Below, in pieces: positions 46,804 through 59,093 of a DNA stretch of 64,000 nt (the stretch's first letter is position 1; every line of letters starts with the position of its first letter). The notes beneath the pieces are model-generated. The model saw only the letters and a program-made list of their open reading frames with translations. It made no database searches and had not been told where the DNA came from. Source of the DNA: Paramecium tetraurelia (Eukaryota > Ciliophora > Oligohymenophorea > Peniculida > Parameciidae). The DNA lies in contig NW_001799333.1 of NCBI RefSeq assembly GCF_000165425.1, positions 1-64,000 of the forward strand, given 5' to 3'. Position numbers and translations under genes: made by a program.

Positions 46804-47734
46804 TCACAACTTGGCCTTAAGTCTTTGCATGTAATTAAATACGTTTTCAACCAGTTTGTCTCCTGACCAAATTCTATGTAAATTTAATAATTCTTATTCA
46901 TTTGATGTTTTCAATTGCTATAATAAATATATAGAACATATGATATACATCATATACTGCTCTTTTAATCAATTTTTTTCCATGAAAGATAGCAGTTTGA
47001 TCTTGTTACTCCAATTACTAACAAATTTATCTTGCCTGCTTAATCATTTCATCTTAGGTTTTAAATATTTCTTAAGCATATCCATAATGGATTGCTTCTT
47101 TGGCTGACAGCTTTTATCCTCTGAATAATAAACTAAAAGTTTTTCCTTATCCAAATAATCTTGGAAAAGTATAACTAGAAAACATCTCAACACCCTACAA
47201 TGAACATTTATTAAAATACTTATCCAAATAATAACATTGGTGCAAAGAAGTAAGCATCTTCTGTGACATATACTTAATCAAATAAGGATAACAATGGGAA
47301 AATAAATCCAATAACCCCTCCTTAACAACAAGCAATAATTGGTTTAGTTAAGTTTAGAAAAGAACTTGTAAAGTCCCTTAGCATATTAGTTAAGCCTAGA
47401 GATGCTTATTTTCTATCCTATGATACTTAGATTATATACTTCATCATTCAATCCTGGCCATGCATCAAAATTTCTCAAATCATTACCTGAACTAAATGAT
47501 TTTCCATTACTTTTTACTAAAATTAAATATATCTAGACTAAATCAACAAAATACATTGGGATCTTTATCAGCTTATAATACATATTCTTGAAACATCACA
47601 TACATCCCAACTGTAAAAGCATTGTGGAATTCTGGACGATTAAATGTGATTTCTAAGGTGTGTCCAACTACTTCTGTGAGAATGTGCTCTTTAATCTTTT
47701 GTTTTGAGATGATCTCCTAAATAATTTATGACAT
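46804..47734 (-). CDS. ECI2: Peroxisomal enoyl-CoA isomerase/hydratase
   Basis: Crotonase-fold enzyme of fatty-acid beta-oxidation, probably delta3-delta2-enoyl-CoA isomerase. Landmarks: TFNRPEFHNAFTVGMYVMF, then the oxyanion-hole region KSNGKSFSSGNDLRNFD, and the second one KPIIACCQGGVIGFIFPLL. After that comes DAYFFAPMLLFGQGVEMFSS. Several 22-25-nt introns are removed (for example near 47530, 47430 and 47220); the join near 46935 was not fixed to the base. The protein ends RLKAKL; the final AKL is a type-1 peroxisome targeting signal. Start ATG gives MSQIIQEIISKQK. About 275 residues. Confidence 0.85.
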
Positions 47735-47962
47735 ATATATATTAATAAACTATTTTTATGAAACTCATAAAAACATATCTTCTTAGAAAAGTTTCAAGCT
47801 TATAAAAAGAATGATTGAATATTAATAAAAATTAATTAATTTTATTGGATAATCATATTGTATGGTAACATCATCTTGCTCAAAAAATGCAATGAAAATT
47901 TGATTTATTAACAAATAAATATATATATATGCCTTAAAATCTTATAATGAATAAAAAAATAA

Positions 47963-49251
47963 TCATTTTTTTAATTTTTGAGCTCTCCTTTTCTCTCTGA
48001 GTTATCTTAATCTATCTATCTCTCCAGGAATATCTATCTTTTCCCCTAATTTATTTAGTTCTTCGAGAATCATAATTCTCATTTATTCAAAACTAATAGT
48101 GTCATCATTTTCGAATGTAAAGTCTGCGTGCCCTTTATAAGGAGCTTCCTCAGTTTTTTCTCTAATTTCTTTAAAATAAGGATGATTTAATGCCTGATTT
48201 AATCATTTATCATACTTCTTGAGCAGTGATTCTTTTATGAGGATTGATCACAAGCATTTTATCCAATAAATCAATTGCTAGAGGATTGGAATAATCAATT
48301 AATTTCTTGATTGATTGTGGTGGGACACTTGGTAGGGACTGGACAAACTCCATAGCGTTTTTATTCTTGATGAATTGATCCAGGTCTTCTTGAATTGGTT
48401 TGCCAAGTATTTCGAAGATCATTTTTACCATTTAAACATAAGTCTTGCCTTTAAAGAGAACCTGATAGTCTTAATTTAAGGATTTACCTTTCCTTCATTT
48501 AGCATTTCGGCAAAAGTGCAGCCCAATGACCAAATGTCAATGGGAAAAGAATATTGCTAAGAGGAAACCATAATTTCTGGTGCTCTGTAGTATCCTATGG
48601 ATGATTTAGGTAGTGTATACTTGTAACAACATATTCTGTGAAATTTTATGCTTTTTTATTATCTTCTTCTTCGTATTCTTCGATTTATCGGGAGAGGCCA
48701 AAATCACACAGACTTATTGAGCAGTCATCTTTGGCTAATATATTGGATGGTTTGATATCTCTGTGTATGATGGATGCTGAATGTAGATATGCCACTGCCT
48801 TGGTTAATTGATACCTAAAATAGAATTGGTTCGAATACATGATGAATTGCACATGATCATCAGAGAGATCTTTTGGGTTTTTAAGAACTCTGTGAAGATC
48901 GGCCTAAAAATATTCTTATACCAAATAGACAGTTCCGAAATAGTCACTCTCTTATGATACATTATCGTAGATGGCAGCTTTGATTGCAACAATATTGGGA
49001 TGAGCCATAGCTCTTAATATTCGTATTTCTCTCAGCATTCTCTTGGCATCTATAATATCCTCTAATGGGTTGAGTTTCTTAATTGCAACTTTGGTGTTGG
49101 TTTGGGTATCCAAGGCTAACAAAACTGTTCCATATGATCCTGCTCCCAATAATTTAATTCCTTAATATCGAGTGGAAATAGTGAATGGGATGTCATTGAA
49201 GGTCTTCGTGACGAGTTACAAATTCTATGAATTTTATGAAATATGTTTCAT
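47963..49251 (-). CDS. MAP kinase, ERK type (TEY)
   Basis: Ser/Thr protein kinase. N-lobe glycine loop [15 protein letters not shown] and catalytic lysine VAIKKLNP; helix [19 protein letters not shown]; catalytic loop [21 protein letters not shown] as CDFGLSR; activation loop with the dual-phosphorylation motif TEY ([15 protein letters not shown], read over a 26-nt intron near 48610); [18 protein letters not shown]. The MAPK insert and helices follow ([20 protein letters not shown]). Several short introns. The C-terminal extension is about 60 residues and basic at the end ([14 protein letters not shown]). About 390 residues. Subtype (ERK1/2 or MAPK15) is not settled. Confidence 0.9.
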
Positions 49252-49526
49252 TATTAATTGATTTATTTATTGTATTCAACTTAAATACATTTATAAACTG
49301 ATGTATCCCTATTAAATGTCATCATTTAAGAATTAATGCGACGGAGTAATTGTGTAACTGCAAATTTATCAATTTATTTAAATAAAATCAGCATCAGTTT
49401 TTTGCCATTTATAAATTAACAAATAAAACTAGTGGAATTATTGGTAAATACATAATATTTCATCTTGAATTTGATTATGTAATCAAAATTATTAATAGTA
49501 TTTTTAATATAATTAATAAACAGTCA

Positions 49527-50712
49527 ATGAGTGAAACTAGTCTGAATTCATATTCCGACAGAGAAATAGAGTCTTCTTTGAAAGATTTGTTGGAGAGAAT
49601 CTTAATTTAATTGGAGAAGTACATTGAAACAAAAAGCGATCTGAATGAAATCGAGAAGGAATTGAAGGATTATGAGAACATAACTCAATTAGCCAATATA
49701 ATCAAAGTTGTTTTCACCAATCTAATCTTGAAAATTGACAAAAAAGTCCAGTAAACATCATTATCATCTAAGAAAGTTGGAGAAGAATTTGGATCCAAAT
49801 TCCTCCTTTAAAAGCATAAGAACTGAAGATGAATACGAGAAACTTGAACAAACAGTCATCAAATATGAGGGCGAGATTAGAAATCACATACGAGTAGATA
49901 TCACATTTAATCTTCAAATTAGCTTGAATAGCAATTGAAATTGTATACAGAATCAATCCAAACCAAATTAGATGAAAGTGAGGCTACAAGAAATGAGTTA
50001 CTTGAAACAACCAAGAAGGTTATGAATGTAATACATGTGTCAATATTGTCCATTAGAATCTGAAGAGAGAAAATCAAAAATATTATGAAGAAAACGTGAA
50101 ATTGCAGTCTGACATCACTTATTATAAGCAGCGAATTCAATAACTAGAAAATGATTAATCCAAAAAGACTATAGAATACGATCAAGGAGATCAAGAAATT
50201 TAGAAACTTCATAAAAATAGCTAATAAATTAAAGCACTAATAAAAACAAAGCCTAATAGTAAGGAAACCAATAAAACTAGTTCCTATTCGGAACATAAAT
50301 TAAGTAGTCAACTCTAAGAAAGCACTGATTACCCAACTCAATCTCAAGGATCTTTGAAATAAAATTATTTTAATATCCTTCAATATGGGTAAAATCACCA
50401 ATAGTAACAATTGTAATAATAAATTTAATAATAACAACACGAATATTAAAAATCATTTCATGGCAAACATAATTCAATCTCTTCTATTAATGACATCATT
50501 CAGTAACAAATAATTATTAAAGATAAGAAAGGAAACTTAATTAGTTAAAATGCATCCAAAAAGAATTCATAAAATTCCCAAGTGCAACAAAAAACAATTT
50601 AATGTATTAGATAATTTTTATTTTAGAAACTATATTAACTCAACCTAGAAGCAGAAGTGGAAGTGCTCGACGCAATTTAAATTAGAAGTAGAAAACTTCC
50701 ATTCTATAATGA
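49527..50712 (+). CDS. Coiled-coil protein with disordered tail
   Basis: About 340 residues over three or four introns (a 29-nt one near 49892-49920 and a 23-nt one near 50601-50623 are clear; another near 50020). The N-terminal two thirds are coiled coil (DREIESSLKDLLERILIQLE, EDEYEKLEQTVIKYEGEIRN, ENQKYYEENVKLQSDITYYK). The C-terminal third is Q/N/S-rich with an Arg/Ser end (QPRSRSGSARRNLN). No family recognised. Confidence 0.6.
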
Positions 50713-50880
50713 AATTAGTTTTTAAATCGATTTTTTTTTTCGTCCAAATCTAAATCAATATTTTAATGTGTATCTAAATATACTTAAAATTTTATTTCTT
50801 ATAAACATAATTATGCTGAATATTAATTCAAATATACATAAATATTTTTAATTATTTATCTGTTAATTGGAATATTGAAA

Positions 50881-51520
50881 ATGTATTAGTATACTTAGGT
50901 ATGATAAAGATTGTATTTAGAGAATAATTTAACCTACAATTAGAATGCCTGTATAGACCTAATAGTCGATCATTATTCCATTAGATAAATCGAATTAATT
51001 GCAATCTACTAGAAGAGTGTCATAGAACTTTGATTAATAAGCCTCAAATGTTTCACCAATAAGATTAATCAAGAATAAGGTTTCTGTAAGTCCAAATGTC
51101 ATCAAATATTCTTAATAACCCCAAACCTTCACAATGACGCCATAAAAGATTCCCTATAATTAACGTCAAAATTAGACTCCAACCAAGCATCAAGCTGTGT
51201 AATCAAGAACCCTCACTCCAAATGTATTATCACAACAGAGGTAGAGTGTTGCCAATAATCAATATATTTAATCAAATAGGATTCATACAGACATTGGTTT
51301 TTCAACTCCTCTGAATAACAATTAAAAGGAGAAAGAGAACAACAACGAATTCTCAAACGATAAACTAGCAACACAATATCAAAATTTATAAGAATAATTG
51401 ATACAATCTGAATTTAAAATAAGCTAACTAGAACAAAAGAGTAGAAAATTACAAGAATAGAGAAAGAAATTATAATAACAATTCTTACAAAAGTCACCAA
51501 AGTTAGCATCCTAATTATGA
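50881..51520 (+). CDS. Q/N-rich protein with C-terminal coiled coil
   Basis: About 205 residues over a 22-nt intron (50899-50920). The first ~130 residues are low-complexity, rich in Q, N, S, T and P (for example FTMTPQKIPYNQRQNQTPTK), with several TP motifs that could be proline-directed kinase sites. The last 60 form a coiled coil (YQNLQEQLIQSEFKISQLEQ). The stop is followed after 49 bp by another coiled-coil gene on the same strand, and the composition suggests a related function. Confidence 0.6.
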
Positions 51521-51569
51521 TTACTTTACAATAAATAATAGTTATTATAAATTCTATTATTAATTATTA

Positions 51570-52808
51570 ATGAGGCAATCTGTGAGTTTTTAAGATATAA
51601 CTACTTTATAACTCAAAATAAGTACGCTATAATAGCAAGTCAATTAATTGACAATAGAAAACAGCTCCTTGCAATAGCAATTGACATTTTTATAAAAGCA
51701 ACTCTCCCTATCTAAATAGTCAGAAGAAGCATCGTAATAAAAGATAAAATAATATGAGCAGCTATTATAAGAGTAGAATCTGTAATTTTAAGAAGCTCTA
51801 GCTAAGTCCTCCGAAATTCCAAAGCAATTACAGGAATAGCTGAAAGTGGTTTTGGATGAGAAAGATAGCCTATTGAATGATTTCAAGGAATAAACATGGA
51901 TTTACAAAAAAACCATAAACAACTATGAATCTCTAACTGCTTAGGTGCAAACTGTGTTTTCAGACAAACAATAAAGAAAACTCAAAGTTACAGGGCTTAT
52001 GGAGCAATTATTATCGCAATAATATAAAATCACAAATTGGAAATTGAATCCATAAATTTAATATGAGAAGCAAGAGTTTGAAGTATTCGAGATTAAAATT
52101 GGAAAACACATGAATAAGATTCTGGATAAAAAATTGTTCTTTTTAGCAAATGAGGGATTGCAGATTGATAGCCTTGGGAAAATGCAAGCATTGGTCTCAC
52201 TTAAACCTAATGTAGTAGCAGATCTTCAAGTGGGGTACATTATTGAAGTATAGACTACCGATGATCAATCCTTAAAATCCAAATATTTGCTAAGGAGAGA
52301 ACCAAAACAAGAAACCTTATCATAAGGATACCAGAAGAAGTAAGAGGCAATACAATAATCTATGAATAATATGTTGTGTTCAGCTTTATTAGAAAGATTA
52401 AGAAAAAGATAACCAATTTATGATGAATTTAAAGATTATGGAATCTAAAGATAATTTATGTTGAAGGCTACAAGTAATATTGATTGTATATTAGATTTAA
52501 AACTGTATTATTATTGTGAAATGATAGAGGAAGGAGAATTCTAGAAGTTCAATGGGGGAAATATTGAGCCTGTGATTAATTCTGAATTAGAGGACTTTAT
52601 TAATTTTTTCACTTTTGATTCCTTTTAGGATATAGATGAAAAATTAGTAGTTAGTCATATGCAAAGATTTGGATGTTATTTCCATGATATGATAGTATCC
52701 ACCTTTATAGGAGTGTTCTCTCAGTATGATTAAGGAAAACAGGAGGTGGTGTACACAATCAAGAATTTAGAAAAGGCTCTTGGATTTTCATCATAAACCA
52801 TAAAATGA
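51570..52808 (+). CDS. Coiled-coil protein with conserved C-terminal half
   Basis: 412 residues in one long exon. Residues 1-~180 are coiled coil (LKISTLQQQVNQLTIENSSL, LLNDFKEQTWIYKKTINNYE). Residues ~200-412 look globular, with moderate complexity (KKLFFLANEGLQIDSLGKMQ, LKPNVVADLQVGYIIEVQ, MQRFGCYFHDMIVSTFIGVF). I do not recognise the globular part. Its stop lies 26 bp from the stop of the converging stomatin-like gene. Confidence 0.65.
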
Positions 52809-52834
52809 AGTTAATAAATTATATTAGAATAATT

Positions 52835-53754
52835 TCATAATCCCATCATCACAACTTTTTTACTTGGACCTTTAGCAATCAATTAAAGAGTTTCAAGCAT
52901 TCTGATTTACATTGCAGCTTGACTTGATAATATGTCTGAGGTTTCTCGCTGGAATTTGGCAGCCTCTACATCAGCTTAAGCAGAAATGATCTTAGCCTCA
53001 GTCATCTTTTTTGTTGTTCCTGCCAATGCCAATGCTTGTCTCAAGTCCTCACTTAATCTTTGATCTTTAATGAATAACTTCTCTACATAGACACCTGTTG
53101 TTATTAACTATCAATAATACCCCACTCATTCACAATGGCTTCCACATATTCTTCAATCTCATGAGATATTTGAATACGATCAACTAACAATTCTTAAAGA
53201 GTGTGTTCCCCACAGACCGTACGCATGACTGATTGAGTAACTTCAAGCATTGCTCCATCAAGATTGTTTAATCTATAAATGCATTTGATTGGATCAACTA
53301 TTCTATAATATAAAACTGTGTCAATCTCTGAAGTAATATTATCTTTTGTAAGGATAACTGATCTGTTAACTTGTCCAGAACTTAAATATATAATTCATTT
53401 TTACTGTGTCTTCATATCTACCATTGAAATTTGGCCTGAACACCTATGTATATTGAATTAAGTTACTGATTGACAAAATGCATACCAGGTGGCAATTGTC
53501 TTTCAAAACGTCCGAATTCTTACAACAATCCAACATACCCTTGGCTAATTTGCTAATAAGGGTATGGACAACAAAAACAGCAAGGAATCCAAGCTCTGCA
53601 TGTACCCCAAAAATTTCCGCAACAATTTAAACAATTTTCATAGGTAGTTTTTTTCGATCTACCTGTTGTAAGCTAATCTCTTAAATAACATAGTAAATTA
53701 CTATTTTCCACTACCAAAAGTTCTTGACCTGGGAAGAGACTTTTCTGCTTGCAT
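52835..53754 (-). CDS. Stomatin-like SPFH protein
   Basis: Membrane-associated scaffold of the band-7/SPFH family. After introns of about 28, 23, 24 and 26 nt the product is about 270 residues. The N-terminus is unusually Cys-rich (CLNCCGNFWGTC, then WIPCCFCCPYPY), probably palmitoylated and taking the place of the usual hydrophobic hairpin. The SPFH core follows: YVGLLQEFGRFERQLPPGMH, VNRSVILTKDNITSEIDTVL, YRIVDPIKCIYRLNN, MRTVCGEHTLQELL, EAIVNEWGVYVEKLFIKDQR, then the helical tail ALALAGTTKKMTEAKIISAQ. Such proteins organise cholesterol-rich membrane and channels. Confidence 0.88.
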
Positions 53755-54078
53755 TTATTTATTAAAATTAATAGTTATGTAATAAACAATAAATTGATAA
53801 CTAACCTAAGTATTTAGATTAATATGGAATCAAGTGTTATAAATAATAAATCTATCCTGTAATTTGTATCCTATAATGTAAAATTAAGATTATTATATTA
53901 AGAATACAATTTAGAGAACTAAAAAAATGCTGATAATTGAAATAATTTTCATTACTATAATATTATACTCTCTATTTATTGAACTTTTCATTTATGCTGT
54001 TAATTTAGAAAGATTCCTTATTCATATTTCGATGTTAATAATAATAAAAGAGATATAATATTTTATTTTTAACAAATT
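53755..54078. other. Intergenic
   Basis: AT-rich; nothing recognised. Confidence 0.5.
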
Positions 54079-55640
54079 TCATTCCAAATTTAACTAAACA
54101 ACAAATTAAGATATAAATTCAAAGTTTTATTTCATTTTTTGAAGGTGACTTATCTATACTTCTCTTATTTGACAATGCACGAATGAAACATATTTAAATC
54201 TATCACATTAGTTATTATGATGATTCTCATCTTTCATTGTATATTCCATTACAATTAAAACAGATTTGTCTGATTTAGCTCCTGAAAGTGATTCAAAATT
54301 ATAGTCTGTCATATGTCTTTCTTATGTAACCAACTAATTCAACTCTACTTCCTCACTAAATTTAGTATGAATCTAATTACTGTAGCAATTCAGAAGGATC
54401 ATCAGATATTATTAAATCTATTGTATTATTTCTGTATTAAGAAATATATTCTCTAATCACTCCATAACCATTGTATTCCTATCCAAAGTACGATCGGAAT
54501 GTAGTACTCTTAGCTTTCACAATTTATTCTATGTTTTCAATTGCATTTTAAAATAAGAACGAGTTGAATAAAGTATAATCATACAAAGTATGGCTACCTA
54601 CAATGATGACTATCAATAATCTCTCCTGTGCTTCTTAAGCTATATCTGTTAGTTTGATATTTTCTTCAAAATTGAACAGATCCTTATTAAAATAGTAAAC
54701 AATGGGAAAATCATTGTGATAAACCTAAGAAACTGATTTTGCTGGGTGAATTATCAAATAGGGCAACACAAAATGGGTGCTCTTGGATTTCTATACTCCC
54801 ATATAAAAAGAAGAGCTATGGTTTTTCCCAAAACAAAATGGGATTGTCTAATTCTTATTTTCTTCTGAAATCAGTAAATTTGGCTGCTTCTTCTGATTCT
54901 AATCACAAATGTTTATACATTTTCCATATATATTAAGGTAATACTCTTAATTAATATAATAATTACTTCCTCCTCACACCGATAACAAGTCCCTGTAATG
55001 TGCATACATTCAGAACATTTCTCCTCACATTATTTACATGCCTTTAAATTTTTATCCATATAGTATCCTTTTTCACACAGTACTTCATCATTCCTTCTAT
55101 TTTATTAAAGTTCCTTGTGTGTGTCTTTATTTTCATGAGGCTCAGTTCCATTAACTGTTTGATTTTTTATTTATGATTCACTTACAATAGTTTGATTTAA
55201 TTCACTCTTATTTACATTTTGCTGGGGAATATCCTCTTCTTAATGTAATTATTCATTTTATAATTCTTAATCCTCCTTATGATCAGTACCTTCATCTTTT
55301 TTTCTTTCTTCATCTATTTCAATCAATTTAGGCCCATCTAAATTAGATTCATCTTTTGTATTGTACTACTCTTTTGGTACTTTAAATAGAGATATTTCTT
55401 ACTTGTAATATTTACTTTTGTTTCCTCTTTCGGAATTACCTTCTTTTACTCTTTTGCCTAATCCGATACATAAATCAAAATTCCTCCAAATAAGATTATG
55501 AGAATGATAATCCAAACAATTATTAATTTGCTATTAGATGTATTCTTTCTCCTATTCTATTTTATATTAACAACATCTAATTCACCATCGTCTTCAACAA
55601 TATCTACGGATTATTAATCTGATATAGGTTTATAATTCAT
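54079..55640 (-). CDS. Single-pass membrane protein, Cys-rich stalk
   Basis: The first ~35 residues are acidic cytosolic (VDIVEDDGELDVVNIKQ), then one membrane segment (LIIVWIIILIILFGGILIYV), then a spacer rich in K, E and N. A furin-like or EGF-like Cys cluster follows (KGYYMDKNLKACKQCEEKC, then SECMHITGTCYRCEEE) and a distal globular part (PIVYYFNKDLFNFEENI, RLLIVIIVGSHTLYDYTLF, SYFGQEYNGYGVIREYI). Some exon joins, in particular near 54900-54960 and 55300-55430, are uncertain; a 25-nt intron near 54373 is clear. Function unknown; type II orientation inferred. Confidence 0.55.
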
Positions 55641-56150
55641 TTCCTTAATCAAATTTATATAAAATTAAACAAATTACTTTTAATCATTAACATAATTACA
55701 TAATTAGGTCTTTAGAATATATTTCTCAGATTCAATTTTATATCACTTTTATCATATATTCATCTATGTTATCCTAAGATTTTCTATCAATTTGTTTCAT
55801 TATCAATTACTTTATTAATTATAGTCTCTAAGTTTCAGTTAGATAGAGAATAATGATTGATAATTTTAATTGTAGTGATTTATTCTATGTTTTACATCCA
55901 CCATAAAATTTTAATTAGATTAGTGATCCTTGATTAAAGATTCAGTTTATAAAAGTATATTCATTTAGCACACTTGAATTAAATTTCAGAGAAATGCTTT
56001 TGAGTATCTTTTTAGCACAAGAAATTGAAAATAAATCTTAATATAAATAGATTTTTTATTTAAATTCTTATGTTAAAGTAATTACAAGAGTAATTTATAT
56101 TATCTCTCTATATTATAAAAAGTATATTATCGTTTTTATTATTAATAATT
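55641..56150. other. Intergenic between divergent genes
   Basis: About 510 bp, AT-rich. It separates a minus-strand membrane protein gene from a plus-strand secreted protein gene, so promoters for both should lie here. No motif identified. Confidence 0.5.
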
Positions 56151-56448
56151 ATGAAATTTTGTGTTTTCATTTTGCTCTTAGGTTTAGTTATTTGTGATTA
56201 GCTACATGCATAAAGCAATTTAAGATATGAATATTAATTTGCTCCATGGAGGTTAGATTGTACAAATAAATGTCAAAGTGCTGGAGGTGTTGTTTGCGGA
56301 TATGAAACATATGTTTGTTGCAGATCAGTATGATCTACTACTATAAAATTAGGGAAAATGCTTAAAACAATGGAAGTCTGAGACATGTGATACTTGGGAT
56401 AAAATTCACATTCTAAATTGTGTACCAGGGCCAAGTAGCAAATAATGA
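56151..56448 (+). CDS. Small secreted Cys-rich protein
   Basis: About 90 residues over a 25-nt intron (56328-56352). Signal peptide MKFCVFILLLGLVICD. The mature part has eight cysteines (DCTNKCQSAGGVVCGYET, then VCCRSGKC, ETC and NC), including an adjacent CC pair, which suggests a compact disulfide-knotted fold. No family was recognised. Possible roles such as an extracellular signal, an inhibitor or an antimicrobial peptide are speculative. Confidence 0.6.
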
Positions 56449-56877
56449 CTTATAAAATTTATCATTTTATAATATGCATTTACAGATGGATAAGAAATTG
56501 TTCTAATCAGATTAAAAATTAATTATTTAGAATTTGTTTAGAAAATTATTAATCCAATAACTAATACTGTTTAATATACTATAAATGTAATATTTGTTGA
56601 TAACATGTTAAACTTGTCTCACTAACTATGATTTTTTACATTATGGTATTATGTAGACTAATCCTGCAAAACATTTTGATTTTCATCAAATAAAACTTGC
56701 ACTAATACACTAATTCACTATAATAAGTGGTGTATATATCTAAGAAAATACTACTACATCATATAAGTTATTCAAATAAATAACTTATTGATTAGATATA
56801 AATATTGTTATATAATAGAATTTAATAAAAATCTTGATAAGCTCATTCTGTCATATATACTAAAATATAATATATGA
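56449..56877. other. Intergenic
   Basis: AT-rich between converging genes; nothing recognised. Confidence 0.5.
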
Positions 56878-57555
56878 TCAATATGGCAATATTCTAATCA
56901 ATCCTTCTCCATCCTCGACATAATTACTTACCAAGGATTTCATGATGTTATCATTTATTTGCATTCCTGGTTCAAGTCGACTTCCAATGCCATATTTATC
57001 TGTTCTTGTATCGATCATACAATCTTTGTTAGCTGGGTCTTAATTAAATTATTAAATTAACTAATCTTAAATATCATAAATTACTTCCTCTACTGTGATT
57101 TGAGTCTTATTGATGTAATATGTGCAAACATTTTTTTTTCCAAATAGATGGATATAGGCCATATTGACTAATGATTATTTTAAATTGCTACCTGAGGATA
57201 TATCTTTCATGTAAACAGTCCTTACGTCTTTAAGTAAAATAGAATGGCTAAGCATATTTTGACTGTCAGAACTTTCGAAAGCAAAAAAGTTAGGAGATGA
57301 TTAGGGTTAATTTTGTAATTCGCCTTTTGGTTATTCTGCTTTTTTTTTATTAACAAAATTGATTAGATCTTGAATGGTTTTATGACCATATTTTGTCGTG
57401 TCATCAGTTTTTGAATTTCCCAAATAAAATGTGAAGGGTATCCCATAAACATGTTTTTTTTGTTTTACAGCATATTTATTCACAGCTTCCGCTTACTCTT
57501 TTAAGCGATTTGCTACGATATCATTTTTAACTAGTTGATTTTTATTCACACTCAT
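56878..57555 (-). CDS. Hypothetical protein, 225 aa
   Basis: Single exon, uninterrupted. Begins MSVNKNQLVKNDIVANRLKE. A lysine-rich segment (KYAVKQKKHVYGIPFTFYLG), a basic linker, and a C-terminal globular part (SRLEPGMQINDNIMKSLVSN, then EGLIRILPY). No signal peptide or membrane segment. Not recognised. Its first 35 bases lie inside the tail of the upstream same-strand ORF. Confidence 0.6.
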
Positions 57556-57994
57556 TATTTTTATATTTTTATTATTCATTAATTATGTAAAATTAGTTAT
57601 AATCATTTTTTTCATCATCTTTTAAATTTATAGTTCTATTTTAAGACCCGTTTAAGAAATGAGATATCCTCTAATTAATTATTACGTATTTGGATTTTAA
57701 TAATTCTCTTCTATTTCCGAATATATACAGGTTAATCAAATCCTAGTCTAAGTTCTATCTTCCGAGATTAGTTTATTTTGATTTTGCTTATAATTATGGT
57801 TACCATCGCTCTTTCAATTTTGGTTTGGTATTTCCATTTTGCTGTAAGTTTAGTTGATTTATAAAGATACATTTTTTTTGAATGCTATTGATATTCTTGG
57901 CAATCCATTCATAATTTGATTTTGCTGAAGTTCCAACTGAATTTAATTTTAGATATGTAAGTTTATTTACAATGATTGATTGCGGGTTGCGCAT
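57521..57994 (-). CDS. Hypothetical protein overlapping next gene
   Basis: 157-codon ORF. The N-terminal half is balanced in composition (SVGTSAKSNYEWIAKNINSI, then GNTKPKLKERW). The C-terminal third (NDYNQFYIINEQQKYKNNEC) looks like translated intergenic sequence: with TAA and TAG read as glutamine the frame meets no TGA until it is 35 bases into the next gene. Either the overlap is real or an intron or an earlier end is missed. Not recognised. Confidence 0.4.
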
Positions 57995-58164
57995 GAGGCA
58001 AGTCTTAAATTAAATTCAAATTTATTCTTTATGGTTCAATTAATTGTTATTTAATCCAATCTATTTTTTTCTGCTTCTTAGAATTCTTGTCAATTCTTCT
58101 TAGGAGCTTTGAATAATCGATTAAATTTTGTTAATTGTAAATAATCAAATTATGATATATATTT

Positions 58165-59016
58165 TCATTCTATTTTTGTTTTTTTTTCAGATTACTATGA
58201 TACATCTTCATTCTGCTTGAAATTGATAACACTCCACAAAGTATATATTTAATTTATAAAAGATTTTGATAAGTTTAAAATTTACTCATCATTTAAATCT
58301 TAAACTTATTCTAATTCTATTTCAAGTTCGTAATCTCTTAAACTCTACGTTTTGAAAATCTATTCTAAATTTTTTTGTATGTTTGAACTTTATGATGCAG
58401 AAATCTAATCAAGAATCTTTTGAAATTCAAGATCAGAGTATTTCTTTAAAGAACCAACATTTGAAAGTGCAAATTCAAATTTGTCTTCTTTTACTAATAA
58501 TGTCTACTTTAATCTTATAAAATTTGCATATTTTTTTCTAGTAGACATTTGATCAAGCAATTCTTTAAGATCTGTTGATAGTATTTTTTCTTAATTCAGC
58601 GATATTCGAAATTGAATCTTATTATCTACTATATCAATATGTTCTTTTTAATTCCTTTATTTCTCAATCTATATACCAGATACTTAATCGTTGATTATCT
58701 GAAATGAATTTCGTTTTTGTTTATCCATTATAAAGTCTATTCGTTTTACGAATACTTAATTTTCCTTTTATTTTAAATAATCATAAGCATTATTATACTA
58801 CTTTAAGTCTATTTTAGACTCAAATTGATATCTCAAATTATTGTTATCTAGTTATTCCATACCTTTGATAGACTCCAAATAATCATTTTACTATACACCT
58901 ATTCCTTTAAATTTTCCCATTTTAGCCTCTAATTCAAATATATTTTAACCCTATCTGCTTACTATTTTATTTTTAATAATTTTGGATATCTATCTGATTA
59001 GTTATTCCTTGTTCAT
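58165..59016 (-). CDS. mRNA capping RNA triphosphatase (Cet1/TTM type)
   Basis: Removes the gamma-phosphate of nascent RNA as the first step of mRNA capping. 283 residues, single exon. Tunnel-fold motifs: FELEAKMGKF (the Glu-x-Glu-x-Lys metal motif), RYQFESKIDL, RKKYANFIRLKQTLLVKED, DNKIQFRISLNQEK and the second metal motif YELEIELEQV. This is the fungal/protist metal-dependent class and not the cysteine phosphatase used by animals and plants. Ciliates are known to use this class. Length fits the catalytic core alone. Confidence 0.85.
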
Positions 59017-59093
59017 TTTAAGAATAATGTGAATGTGAATATGAATATGAATATTAATTAATATATATATTATTAATAATAAATCAAAATGAT

